In this document: positions 53,390 to 61,129 of the stretch, piece after piece | Layout: every line of letters begins with the position of its first letter | How positions within the stretch are numbered: the first letter of the stretch is position 1 | Assembly (NCBI RefSeq): GCF_900105325.1 | Contig: NZ_FNSU01000003.1 | Location: 3,100,001 to 3,164,000 of the forward strand | Origin: Pseudomonas marginalis | GTDB taxonomy: Bacteria > Pseudomonadota > Gammaproteobacteria > Pseudomonadales > Pseudomonadaceae | Direction of reading: 5' to 3' | DNA: 64,000 nucleotides | The notes under the pieces: model-generated | What the model was told of the DNA's origin: nothing | Databases searched by the model: none | What the model saw: the letters and a program-made list of their open reading frames with translations, nothing else | Translations under genes and position numbers: made by a program

Positions 53390-53475
53390 TATCGGGAGCA
53401 AGCCCCCTCCCACATTTTGACCGCATTTCTACTGGAACAATGCGATCAAAATGTGGAAGGGGGCTTGCTCCCGAT
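53390..53475. repeat. REPIN in reversed orientation
   Basis: CGGGAGCAAGCCCCCTCCCACA precedes TGTGGAAGGGGGCTTGCTCC, so the REP heads are arranged opposite to the other pairs. The flanking ATTTTGACCGCAT and ATGCGATCAAAAT also pair. It separates the convergent MHS transporter and purT genes. Confidence 0.85.
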
Positions 53476-53478
53476 GCT

Positions 53479-54660
53479 TTAAAGCTCTACCACAACCGCC
53501 TGGGAAGCACGGGTCGCCTTGGCCCGAGCCGCTTCAATCGATTCATCCCGCCCCAACGCCACGCCCATGCGGCGCTGGCCATTCACTTCTGGCTTACCAA
53601 ACAGACGCAACGCCGTGTCCGGCTCGCTCAGTGCAGCGCCGAGGTTGGCAAACGCGGTCTGGGTCGACTGCCCTTCCACTAGAATCACCGCCGACGCCGA
53701 AGGCCCGAACTGACGGATCAACGGGATTGGCAAGCCCAGGATGGCACGCGCATGCAGGGCAAACTGCGACAGGTCCTGGGAAATCAACGTCACCAAACCC
53801 GTGTCGTGCGGGCGTGGCGACACTTCGCTGAACCACACCTGATCACCCTTGATGAACAGTTCCACGCCAAACAGACCACGGCCACCCAAGGCTTCGGTCA
53901 CGGCTTTGGCGACGCGCTCGGACTCTGCCAGCGCAACCGGGCTCATGGCCTGTGGCTGCCAGGATTCCTGATAGTCGCCTTTCTCCTGACGGTGGCCGAC
54001 CGGCGCGCAGAAGGTGGTGCCGCCGATGTGGCGCACGGTCAGGAGGGTGATTTCGTAGTCGAAGTCGATAAAACCTTCGATGATCACTCGGCCCTTGCCT
54101 GCACGTCCGCCTTCCTGGGCGTAATCCCAGGCTTTGCGCACGTCGTCAGCGCTGCGCAGCAGGCTCTGGCCCTTGCCCGACGAACTCATCACCGGCTTGA
54201 CCACGCAGGGGAAACCCAGGTCCTGGACGGCCTTGCTGTAGTCCTCGAAGGTGTCGGCGAAATGGTACGGCGAGGTCGGCAGGTCCAGTTCTTCGGCGGC
54301 CAGGCGACGGATGCCTTCACGGTTCATGGTCAGCGACGTGGCGCGCGCAGTCGGGATCACGGTGAAGCCTTCGGCTTCCAGCTCAACCAGCGTCGCGGTG
54401 GCGATGGCTTCGATTTCCGGCACGATGAAGTGCGGTTTTTCCGCTTCGATCACCGCACGCAGGGCGGCGCCGTCGAGCATGTTGATCACATGGCTGCGAT
54501 GGGCAACCTGCATGGCCGGCGCATTGGCGTAGCGATCCACGGCAATCACTTCAACGCCCAGGCGTTGCAGTTCAATCACCACTTCCTTGCCCAGCTCACC
54601 GCAGCCACACAGCAAAACGCGGGTCGCGGTTGGCGACAATGGAGTTCCGATTCGGGTCAT
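53479..54660 (-). CDS. purT: Phosphoribosylglycinamide formyltransferase 2 (formate-dependent)
   Basis: This 393-residue ATP-grasp enzyme starts MTRIGTPLSPTATRVLLCGCGELGKEVVIELQRLG. It contains the ATP-grasp PCVVKPVMSSSGKGQS (near residue 150) and the metal-binding end GRGLFGVELFIKGDQVWFSEVSPRPHDTG. It adds formate to GAR in purine synthesis without folate. The stop is 4 bases from a REPIN. It is transcribed away from nothing upstream; the next minus-strand gene starts 69 bases before it. Confidence 0.96.
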   Translation of the reverse strand: MTRIGTPLSPTATRVLLCGCGELGKEVVIELQRLGVEVIAVDRYANAPAMQVAHRSHVINMLDGAALRAVIEAEKPHFIVPEIEAIATATLVELEAEGFTVIPTARATSLTMNREGIRRLAAEELDLPTSPYHFADTFEDYSKAVQDLGFPCVVKPVMSSSGKGQSLLRSADDVRKAWDYAQEGGRAGKGRVIIEGFIDFDYEITLLTVRHIGGTTFCAPVGHRQEKGDYQESWQPQAMSPVALAESERVAKAVTEALGGRGLFGVELFIKGDQVWFSEVSPRPHDTGLVTLISQDLSQFALHARAILGLPIPLIRQFGPSASAVILVEGQSTQTAFANLGAALSEPDTALRLFGKPEVNGQRRMGVALGRDESIEAARAKATRASQAVVVEL

Positions 54661-54729
54661 CTCAGGTCCTCAGGGGAGCGGATCATGGGGAGAAAGGCCG
54701 GCATTTTACATGAACTGTAAAAATTGGCC

Positions 54730-55197
54730 TCAGTTGGCGACGGCCCGCTTGCGGATGCGCCAGGCCATGATCAGCCACACCGCCGTGACCCCGGCGAACT
54801 TCGACGCCAAGGCGGTGCCCACCACGGCAGGGGTGAGCGCACCGATCAGGCCGAAGAAGATAAAGGTATCAAGGGGAATGCTGAGCGCCGAACTTATCCA
54901 CAGGCGGTCGTGGAGCGGGCGCTTGGTGATGCTGAACACCAGCCAGTCAATGCATTCCGACACCGCGAATGCCGTGGCGCTGGCCAGGGCGATGGACGGG
55001 TCCGAAGTGATATACGACAACACCAGCGCCGCCAGCATGGCGATGATCGCCCCGTGGCCGAAGCGGGTTTGCACCATGTCGCGCAGAATAAACACCAGGC
55101 CGCCCCAGGCCGACCAGATGACGTCCAGGTGCGGGGCAGTGGAGAAGGCGAAGTTGATCAGCACGACGCTGCTGATGTAGGCGATCAGGAAGAGCAT
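54730..55197 (-). CDS. VUT family membrane protein (queuosine-precursor-transporter-like)
   Basis: This 155-residue protein has about five hydrophobic segments and the Vut_1 signature: AFSTAPHLDVIWSAWGGLVFILRDMVQTRFG and the SECIDWLVFSI stretch with a buried acidic residue. The family includes YhhQ, which imports queuosine precursors such as preQ0. This member is shorter than YhhQ, and its substrate is unproven. It lies on the same strand as purT, about 70 bases upstream of it. Confidence 0.82.
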   Translation of the reverse strand: MLFLIAYISSVVLINFAFSTAPHLDVIWSAWGGLVFILRDMVQTRFGHGAIIAMLAALVLSYITSDPSIALASATAFAVSECIDWLVFSITKRPLHDRLWISSALSIPLDTFIFFGLIGALTPAVVGTALASKFAGVTAVWLIMAWRIRKRAVAN

Positions 55198-55246
55198 GGG
55201 GCGAGGGACCTGTGAACAAGGGGCACAGGGTACTTCACATTTTGAA

Positions 55247-55345
55247 ATATGTCGTCTGGGAGGGCCTCATCGGGGACAAGCCCCCCTCCCACATGTTGAC
55301 CGCATTCTTACAGATCAAACGCGGTCAAGTGTGGGAGGGGCTTGC
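55247..55345. repeat. REPIN
   Basis: GGACAAGCCCCCCTCCCACA precedes TGTGGGAGGGGCTTGCCCCG, with flanks TTGACCGCATT and AACGCGGTCAA pairing. Like the copy at 53390, the two REPs are arranged opposite to the majority. It lies between the VUT and DUF1289 genes. Confidence 0.82.
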
Positions 55346-55360
55346 CCCGATGGCGGTCTA

Positions 55361-55572
55361 TCAGGCACCGGATTTCCCAGAAACCATAAACACCAACCCA
55401 CTCGCCACCGCCCGCTCATGGCACAACCCCAACACCACCCGGCGCTCGGCGTTGTCCATGCGGCTCCAACGCGTAATCTCATCCACGGTGCGCTGGCAGC
55501 CGGTGCAGATATCGTCATCGTCCAGCGCACAAATGCTCACGCACGGCGAGGCGACGGGGCGTTCAATCGGGT

Positions 55573-55576
<4 letters not shown>
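55361..55576 (-). CDS. DUF1289 small cysteine-rich protein
   Basis: This 71-residue protein has the DUF1289 pattern: SPCVSICALDDDDICTGCQRT, with four cysteines (two pairs) that could bind a metal, followed by EITRWSRMDNAERRVVL. No function is established for the family. Its ATG overlaps the stop of the gamma-carbonic-anhydrase gene by four bases (ATGA), so the two are translationally coupled. Confidence 0.88.
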
Positions 55577-56097
<521 letters not shown>

Positions 56098-56132
56098 GCT
56101 GTTCCCTCACGGCTGGCCGTTCAAACGACGGC

Positions 56133-56735
56133 TTAGGTATTGATGAAGCTCTTGGGCGGCTGGTGCAGGCTTATCTGGGCGTCGTCATAAAGCAGATTGA
56201 TCAACTCGACGATCATGATTGCCGTCAGGCCCCAGATCTTGTATTCGCCGAAGCGATAACTGGGCACGTACCAACTGCGACCCTGGTAATCGATTCGGTG
56301 GGTATGTTCGCGTGGATCCTGTCGGAAAAAGTCCAGGGGAACGCTGAAGACGGCAGCGATTTCAGCATCGTTGGCCAGATACTCGACGTAGTCGGGGATC
56401 ACCCCCACATAGGGCGTGACCCGGATGCCGTGCAGGGAGATCAGCGGGCTCAGTGGGCCGATGACTTCCACCAGGCCGGGGGGCAGGCCGATTTCTTCTT
56501 CGGCTTCACGCAGGGCGGTGAAGATCAGGTCCGGGTCTTCGGGGTCGCGGCGCCCGCCGGGAAAGGCCACTTCGCCACCATGGGTCGACAGGCCGCTGGC
56601 GCGCAGGGTCAGGATCAGCTCAGGTTCGTCACTGCGGGTAATCGGCACCAGCACCGCGGCCTCGGGGAAGCGCCCGTCGGTTTCCAGCGTGTGGGGGGTG
56701 TGATTGCTTACCCGGCGAAGTAGCTCGTCCAGCAT
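56133..56735 (-). CDS. NUDIX hydrolase, CoA-pyrophosphatase type
   Basis: This 200-residue protein has the NUDIX box GGRRDPEDPDLIFTALREAEEEIGL, preceded by the SGLSTHGGEVAFPGG segment typical of the NudL/YeaB CoA-pyrophosphatase group. It would cleave CoA and CoA esters to phosphopantetheines and 3',5'-ADP. It is divergent from a second NUDIX gene at 56882. The substrate is inferred from subfamily resemblance. Confidence 0.88.
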   Translation of the reverse strand: MLDELLRRVSNHTPHTLETDGRFPEAAVLVPITRSDEPELILTLRASGLSTHGGEVAFPGGRRDPEDPDLIFTALREAEEEIGLPPGLVEVIGPLSPLISLHGIRVTPYVGVIPDYVEYLANDAEIAAVFSVPLDFFRQDPREHTHRIDYQGRSWYVPSYRFGEYKIWGLTAIMIVELINLLYDDAQISLHQPPKSFINT

Positions 56736-56881
56736 GAGTCATCTCGGTCTGTTGGCTACCTTGCATCATGCACCAAAGCGTGCGGGTGCCCAACCCCAAA
56801 ACCCGGCAGGTGTCGCTAAACGACAACTTGCAGGCCCCCGCCCGCCACGCCAAGATAGGCGCACTTTCCAGGAACCCCAGC

Positions 56882-57433
56882 ATGAATTTCTGTAGCCAGT
56901 GCGGTAAACCGGTGACCCAACGCATTCCCGAAGGCGACGGGCGCCTGCGTTTTGTGTGTGATCACTGCTCCACCATCCACTATCAGAACCCCAATATCGT
57001 CGCCGGTACCGTGCCAGTGTGGGGCGATAAAGTGCTGCTGTGCCGTCGTGCCATCGAGCCGCGCCTGGGTTACTGGACCCTGCCCGCCGGTTTTATGGAA
57101 AACGGCGAGACCGTCGAACAGGCCGCCACGCGCGAAACCCTGGAGGAAGCCTGCGCCCGCGTGCGCAACCTGGCGATCTATACGCTGATCGACGTGCCGC
57201 ATATCAGCCAGGTGCATATCTTCTACCGCGCCGAACTGGTCGACCTGGACTTCGCCGCCGGCCCCGAAAGCCTCGAAGTGCAGCTGTTCGACGAGGCGGA
57301 CATCCCTTGGTCCGAGCTGGCTTTCCGCACGGTCGGGCGTACCCTAGAATACTTTTTCGCCGACCGCCGCCAGCAGTCCTTCCCGGTGCGCAGCGAAGCC
57401 GTGCCACCTCTTTCTTCAAAGCCCGCCCAATAA
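56882..57433 (+). CDS. NUDIX hydrolase with N-terminal zinc ribbon
   Basis: This 183-residue protein starts MNFCSQCGKPV. Cys4, Cys7, Cys26 and Cys29 form a zinc ribbon, as in NADH pyrophosphatases. The NUDIX box follows: GFMENGETVEQAATRETLEE, with the usual final glycine replaced (ACARV). Dinucleotide pyrophosphatase activity is likely but unproven. The ATG at 56882 is chosen because it places the zinc ribbon at the N-terminus. An L,D-transpeptidase gene follows 37 bases later. Confidence 0.88.
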   Translation: MNFCSQCGKPVTQRIPEGDGRLRFVCDHCSTIHYQNPNIVAGTVPVWGDKVLLCRRAIEPRLGYWTLPAGFMENGETVEQAATRETLEEACARVRNLAIYTLIDVPHISQVHIFYRAELVDLDFAAGPESLEVQLFDEADIPWSELAFRTVGRTLEYFFADRRQQSFPVRSEAVPPLSSKPAQ

Positions 57434-57470
57434 CCATTCGGCAGCTCGTCGCCACAGGGATACCGTTTTA

Positions 57471-57974
57471 ATGCGTTGGTTGCTTGCTCTGATCTGCCTG
57501 TCGTTCGCCACGCTTTCGCCGGCCTCTACCGTGGAAACCCTGGGCGGCAAGACGGTCGAAAAAGTCCTGGTGCTCAAGTCCGCCCACCAATTGCAGTTGA
57601 TCAACGACGGCAAGCCCCTCAAGACCTATCGGATTTCCCTGGGCAAAAACCCCAAGGGCCACAAGCTGATCGAGGGCGACCGCCGCACCCCGGAAGGCCT
57701 GTACTGGATCGACTGGCGCAAGACCAGCGACCGCTACTACCTGTCCATGCACATCTCCTACCCGAATATCAGCGATGCCGCCCGCGCCCGCCGCGAAGGG
57801 GTGAAGCCCGGCAGCATGATCATGATCCACGGCACGCCCGACACCGAAGAGTACCCGGAGCAGTGGTTCCACACCCTGGACTGGACCGACGGCTGCATCG
57901 GTATGCGCAACGTCGACATGCGCGAAGTCTGGAACCTGGTCAAGGACGGCACGCTGATCGAGATCCGCCCGTAA
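57471..57974 (+). CDS. L,D-transpeptidase (YkuD family)
   Basis: This 167-residue exported protein has a signal peptide ending near LSPAS and a YkuD catalytic domain. His120 lies in MIMIHGTPD and the nucleophile Cys142 in TDGCIGMRN. It would form 3-3 crosslinks in peptidoglycan or attach proteins to it. The domain spans nearly the whole mature protein, without a LysM or other wall-binding domain. The next gene, nagR, is 262 bases downstream on the same strand. Confidence 0.9.
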   Translation: MRWLLALICLSFATLSPASTVETLGGKTVEKVLVLKSAHQLQLINDGKPLKTYRISLGKNPKGHKLIEGDRRTPEGLYWIDWRKTSDRYYLSMHISYPNISDAARARREGVKPGSMIMIHGTPDTEEYPEQWFHTLDWTDGCIGMRNVDMREVWNLVKDGTLIEIRP

Positions 57975-58035
57975 ATCTTCGACCGTTCGTAATTTAATTA
58001 AAAATATTTCCCTCCCCCTCCCACGCCTGCCGGTG

Positions 58036-58196
58036 AATACCAGTTCACCGCGCGGGCTGCGCACTTCTGCGCGCGATAAAGACCTCTCTAATACCACTTG
58101 ATACCGGGCACCATTAAGGCGCCCTGAAACCGGTACTCGCACCGTTTTGGCAGCATTGACATGGTATTTAAGTGGTATTAGCTTCCGGCCAATACC
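58036..58196. promoter_or_regulatory. Cluster of AATACC/GGTATT half-sites before nagR
   Basis: Six copies of (A/G)ATACC or its complement occur in 161 bases: 58036, 58090, 58100 (plus orientation), 58163, 58174 (reverse) and 58191 (plus). The pairs at 58090/58100 and 58163/58174 are spaced 10-11 bases and together form an inverted repeat of TAATACCACTT-type sequence. They are likely operators for NagR. The core palindromes TAATACCACTTGATACC and TGGTATTTAAGTGGTATTA are at 58089-58105 and 58162-58180. Confidence 0.65.
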
Positions 58197-58236
58197 GGGC
58201 GACAACACTCCAATAACCGCATCGGAAACCTCATAG

Positions 58237-58995
58237 ATGAACCCCATCCTGACGCTGCGTCCCGACGACAAACAATCCACGCCGCTGTACCTGCAATTGG
58301 CCCGCAACCTGGAAGCGGCGATCCATGCCGGCCAGTGGAAATCCGAACAGGCCCTGCCCTCGGAGCGCGCCCTCAGCGAACAGCTGAGCATTTCGCGGGT
58401 GACCGCCCGTAAAGCGCTGGAAGTGTTGTTCTCCCAAGGCCTGATCCGCCGCAGCCAGGGTTCCGGCACCTTTATCACGCCACGCCTGGAGCAGCCGCTG
58501 TCACGCCTGTCGGGCTTCAGCGAAATGTTGCGCCTCAAAGGCTTCGTGCCCAGCTCCCAATGGCTGGAGCGCGACATCACGCCGCCGACCCACGAAGAGC
58601 TGATACGCCTGTGCCTGTCGCCCACCGACAAAGTGGCGCGCCTCAAACGCCTGCGCAAAGCCGATGACACAGTGATGGCCATCGAGATGACCGCCATGCC
58701 CGCCTCGGTGCTGCCGCAGCCGCAAGCCATCGGCAATTCGTTGTACGAATACCTCGAAAGCATCGGCAAGCCCATCGTGCGCGCCCTGCAACACATCCAG
58801 GCGATCAATGCCTCGGACGAGTTCGCCAGACTGGTGGGCATCGCCCCCGGCACCGCCATGCTGCTGATGACCCGGGTCGGCTACACCGCCGACAACACGC
58901 CGATCGAAATCACCGACACCTACTGCCGCAACGACTACTACGACTTTGTCGCAGAGCTTCGCCGTTATGACTTTGCCGCCGAGTTGCGGCCTTAG
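58237..58995 (+). CDS. nagR: GntR-family transcriptional regulator NagR (HutC subfamily)
   Basis: This 252-residue regulator has an N-terminal winged helix (TPLYLQLARNLEAAIHAGQW, LPSERALSEQLSISRVTARKAL, LIRRSQGSGTFI) and a C-terminal UTRA effector domain (from about residue 95). Effector binding, probably glucosamine-6-phosphate or N-acetylglucosamine-6-phosphate, would release it from the upstream AATACC sites. It heads the nag operon and lies 10 bases before nagA. The assignment rests on that context and matches the P. aeruginosa nagR position. Confidence 0.9.
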   Translation: MNPILTLRPDDKQSTPLYLQLARNLEAAIHAGQWKSEQALPSERALSEQLSISRVTARKALEVLFSQGLIRRSQGSGTFITPRLEQPLSRLSGFSEMLRLKGFVPSSQWLERDITPPTHEELIRLCLSPTDKVARLKRLRKADDTVMAIEMTAMPASVLPQPQAIGNSLYEYLESIGKPIVRALQHIQAINASDEFARLVGIAPGTAMLLMTRVGYTADNTPIEITDTYCRNDYYDFVAELRRYDFAAELRP

Positions 58996-59005
58996 AGAAC
59001 TGCCC

Positions 59006-60112
59006 ATGTCCGAAGACAATATCCTCACGCCCCACGGCTGGATGCGCGGCCGCCTGGTGCACCAGCACGGCAAGGTCATCGCCATCGAGGGCGAACCTTG
59101 CGACCCGGCTGAAAACGACTTGCCCTACCTGCTGCCGGGTTTTATCGACCTGCACGTCCACGGCGGCGGCGGTAAAGACATCATGGAAGGCGCCGACGCT
59201 TTCGAGACCATCACCCGCACCCACGTGCGCTTTGGTACCACCTCGCTGCTGGCCACCACCATGACTGCACCGGTGGAGGAAATCTCCAGCGTGCTCGGCC
59301 AACTCGGCGGCTTTTGCGAGCAACGTCCTAGCGGCAGCGCCCGCGTACTCGGCGTGCACTTGGAAGGCCCTTACATCAACCCAGGCAAACTCGGCGCCCA
59401 ACCCAACTTCGCCCACACCGCGCTGATGGCGGAAGTGGAAACCTACCTGCGCCTGGCGCCGATCCGCGTGATCACCATCGCGCCGGAAATCGCCGGCCAC
59501 GATGCGTTGATCCGCGCCCTCAGCGAGCGCGGCGTGCGCATGCAGATCGGCCACACCCTGGGCAGCTATGAAGAAGGCGTCGCCGCCCTCGCCGCCGGCG
59601 CCACCAGCTTTACCCATTTGTACAACGCCATGAGCCCGTTGCATCACCGTGAGCCGGGCATCGTCGGCGCCGCGCTGGCCCACGCCAAGTACGCAGAATT
59701 GATTCCGGACCTGCTGCATGTGCACCCCGGTGCCATGCGCGTAGCCCTGCGGGCGATCCCGTGCCTGTATTGCGTCACCGATTCCACCGCCGCCGCCGGC
59801 ATGCCCGATGGCGAATACAAGCTGGGCAGCCACACCGTGACCAAATGCCTAGGCGGTGTACGCCTGGCCGACGGCACCCTGGCCGGCAGTACGCTGACCA
59901 TGGACCAGGCGCTGCGCAACCTGGTGAAGATCGGCCTGCCGATCAGCGAAGCCTCACAACGCCTGTCGCAATTTCCTGCGGATTACCTGGGCCTGGAAGA
60001 ACGCGGCCGCCTGCAACCGGGCAGCTTTGCCGACTGCGTACGCCTGGACCGCTCCCTGCACCTCACCGACGTCATGGTCGAAGGAGAAACCATTGTCTTC
60101 AAAAATGCTTGA
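59006..60112 (+). CDS. nagA: N-acetylglucosamine-6-phosphate deacetylase
   Basis: This 368-residue amidohydrolase has the metal-binding LPGFIDLHVHGGGG, the conserved HLEGPYINPGKLGAQP, GHTLGSYEEG and THLYNAMSPLHHREPG, and the catalytic aspartate in VTDSTAAAGMPDGEY. It converts GlcNAc-6-P to GlcN-6-P and acetate in the cytoplasm. The ATG at 59006 (MSEDNILTPHG) is chosen because it begins soon after the nagR stop. The end overlaps the start of the SIS-domain gene by 20 bases. Confidence 0.94.
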   Translation: MSEDNILTPHGWMRGRLVHQHGKVIAIEGEPCDPAENDLPYLLPGFIDLHVHGGGGKDIMEGADAFETITRTHVRFGTTSLLATTMTAPVEEISSVLGQLGGFCEQRPSGSARVLGVHLEGPYINPGKLGAQPNFAHTALMAEVETYLRLAPIRVITIAPEIAGHDALIRALSERGVRMQIGHTLGSYEEGVAALAAGATSFTHLYNAMSPLHHREPGIVGAALAHAKYAELIPDLLHVHPGAMRVALRAIPCLYCVTDSTAAAGMPDGEYKLGSHTVTKCLGGVRLADGTLAGSTLTMDQALRNLVKIGLPISEASQRLSQFPADYLGLEERGRLQPGSFADCVRLDRSLHLTDVMVEGETIVFKNA

Positions 60113-61115
60113 AGAGGCCTTGGCCTCCGCTGACGCCGTCGCGGCACAACTGCAACGCCTGGGCCCACTGCTGGAAGAAGTCGCCGGCCGCCTGCGCCGC
60201 CAGCCGCCGCAGGTGGCGATGACCATTGCGCGGGGCAGCTCGGACCACGCCGCCAGCTACTTCGCCTACCTGGCCATGCAGCATGTCGGCATCCCGGTGG
60301 CGTCGTTGCCGATGTCGGTGGTGACCTTGTTGCAAGCACCCATGAAAGTCAGCGGCCAGGTAGCGTTCGGTTTCTCCCAGTCGGGGCAAAGCCCGGACCT
60401 GGTCAACAGCTTGCGCCTGCTGCGCAAGCGTGGCGCCTTGAGCATCTCGCTGGTCAACGCCGAAGACTCGCCGCTGGAAGCCGCCTGCGAATTCCATGTA
60501 CCCCTGTGCGCCGGGCCGGAACTCAGCGTGGCCGCGACCAAGAGCTTTATCGCCACCCTCAGCGCCAGCGCGCTGTTGATCGGCCACTGGAACCAGGAGC
60601 CCGACTTGCTGCAAGCCTGCCAGGCCCTGCCCGAAGGCCTGCGTGAAGCCGCCGGGCAGGACTGGACGCCCGCCATCGAGGCGCTGCGCGGCTGCCAGCA
60701 ACTGATGGTGATCGGCCGTGGCGCCGGGTTTGCCATCGCCCAGGAAGCCGCGCTCAAACTCAAGGAAACCTCGGCGATCCAGGCCGAAGCCTTCAGCAGC
60801 GCCGAGGTACGCCACGGGCCGATGGCCTTGATCGGCGCGGACTACCCGCTGCTGGTCTTCGCACCACGGGGTGCCGAGCAAGCCGGCTTGTTGAGCCTGG
60901 CCGCCGATATGCGCCAACGCGGTGCCCGCGTGCTGCTCGTAGCACCGGACGATATCGCCGAACGCGACTTGACCCTGAGCCGCGCCGAACACCCGAGCCT
61001 GGACCCGATCCTGGCGATCCAGAGTTTCTATGTCATGGCGGCCGGCCTGTCCGTCGCCCGAGGCATGGACCCGGACCAGCCGCGCCACCTGAGCAAAGTT
61101 ACCCGCACTCACTGA
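60093..61115 (+). CDS. SIS-domain glucosamine-6-phosphate deaminase/isomerase-like protein
   Basis: This 340-residue protein has two SIS (sugar isomerase) domains, as in the isomerase half of GlmS: MTIARGSSDHAASYFAYLAM, GQVAFGFSQSGQSPDLV, and AEAFSSAEVRHGPMALI near residue 235. No glutamine amidotransferase domain is present. In this nag operon it most likely converts GlcN-6-P to fructose-6-P in place of NagB. The start is the TTG at 60093 because AAGGAG lies 6 bases before it. It overlaps nagA by 20 bases; an ATG at 60105 is less well placed. Confidence 0.9.
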   Translation: MSSKMLEEALASADAVAAQLQRLGPLLEEVAGRLRRQPPQVAMTIARGSSDHAASYFAYLAMQHVGIPVASLPMSVVTLLQAPMKVSGQVAFGFSQSGQSPDLVNSLRLLRKRGALSISLVNAEDSPLEAACEFHVPLCAGPELSVAATKSFIATLSASALLIGHWNQEPDLLQACQALPEGLREAAGQDWTPAIEALRGCQQLMVIGRGAGFAIAQEAALKLKETSAIQAEAFSSAEVRHGPMALIGADYPLLVFAPRGAEQAGLLSLAADMRQRGARVLLVAPDDIAERDLTLSRAEHPSLDPILAIQSFYVMAAGLSVARGMDPDQPRHLSKVTRTH

Positions 61116-61129
61116 GTCGCGCTTTCCTG

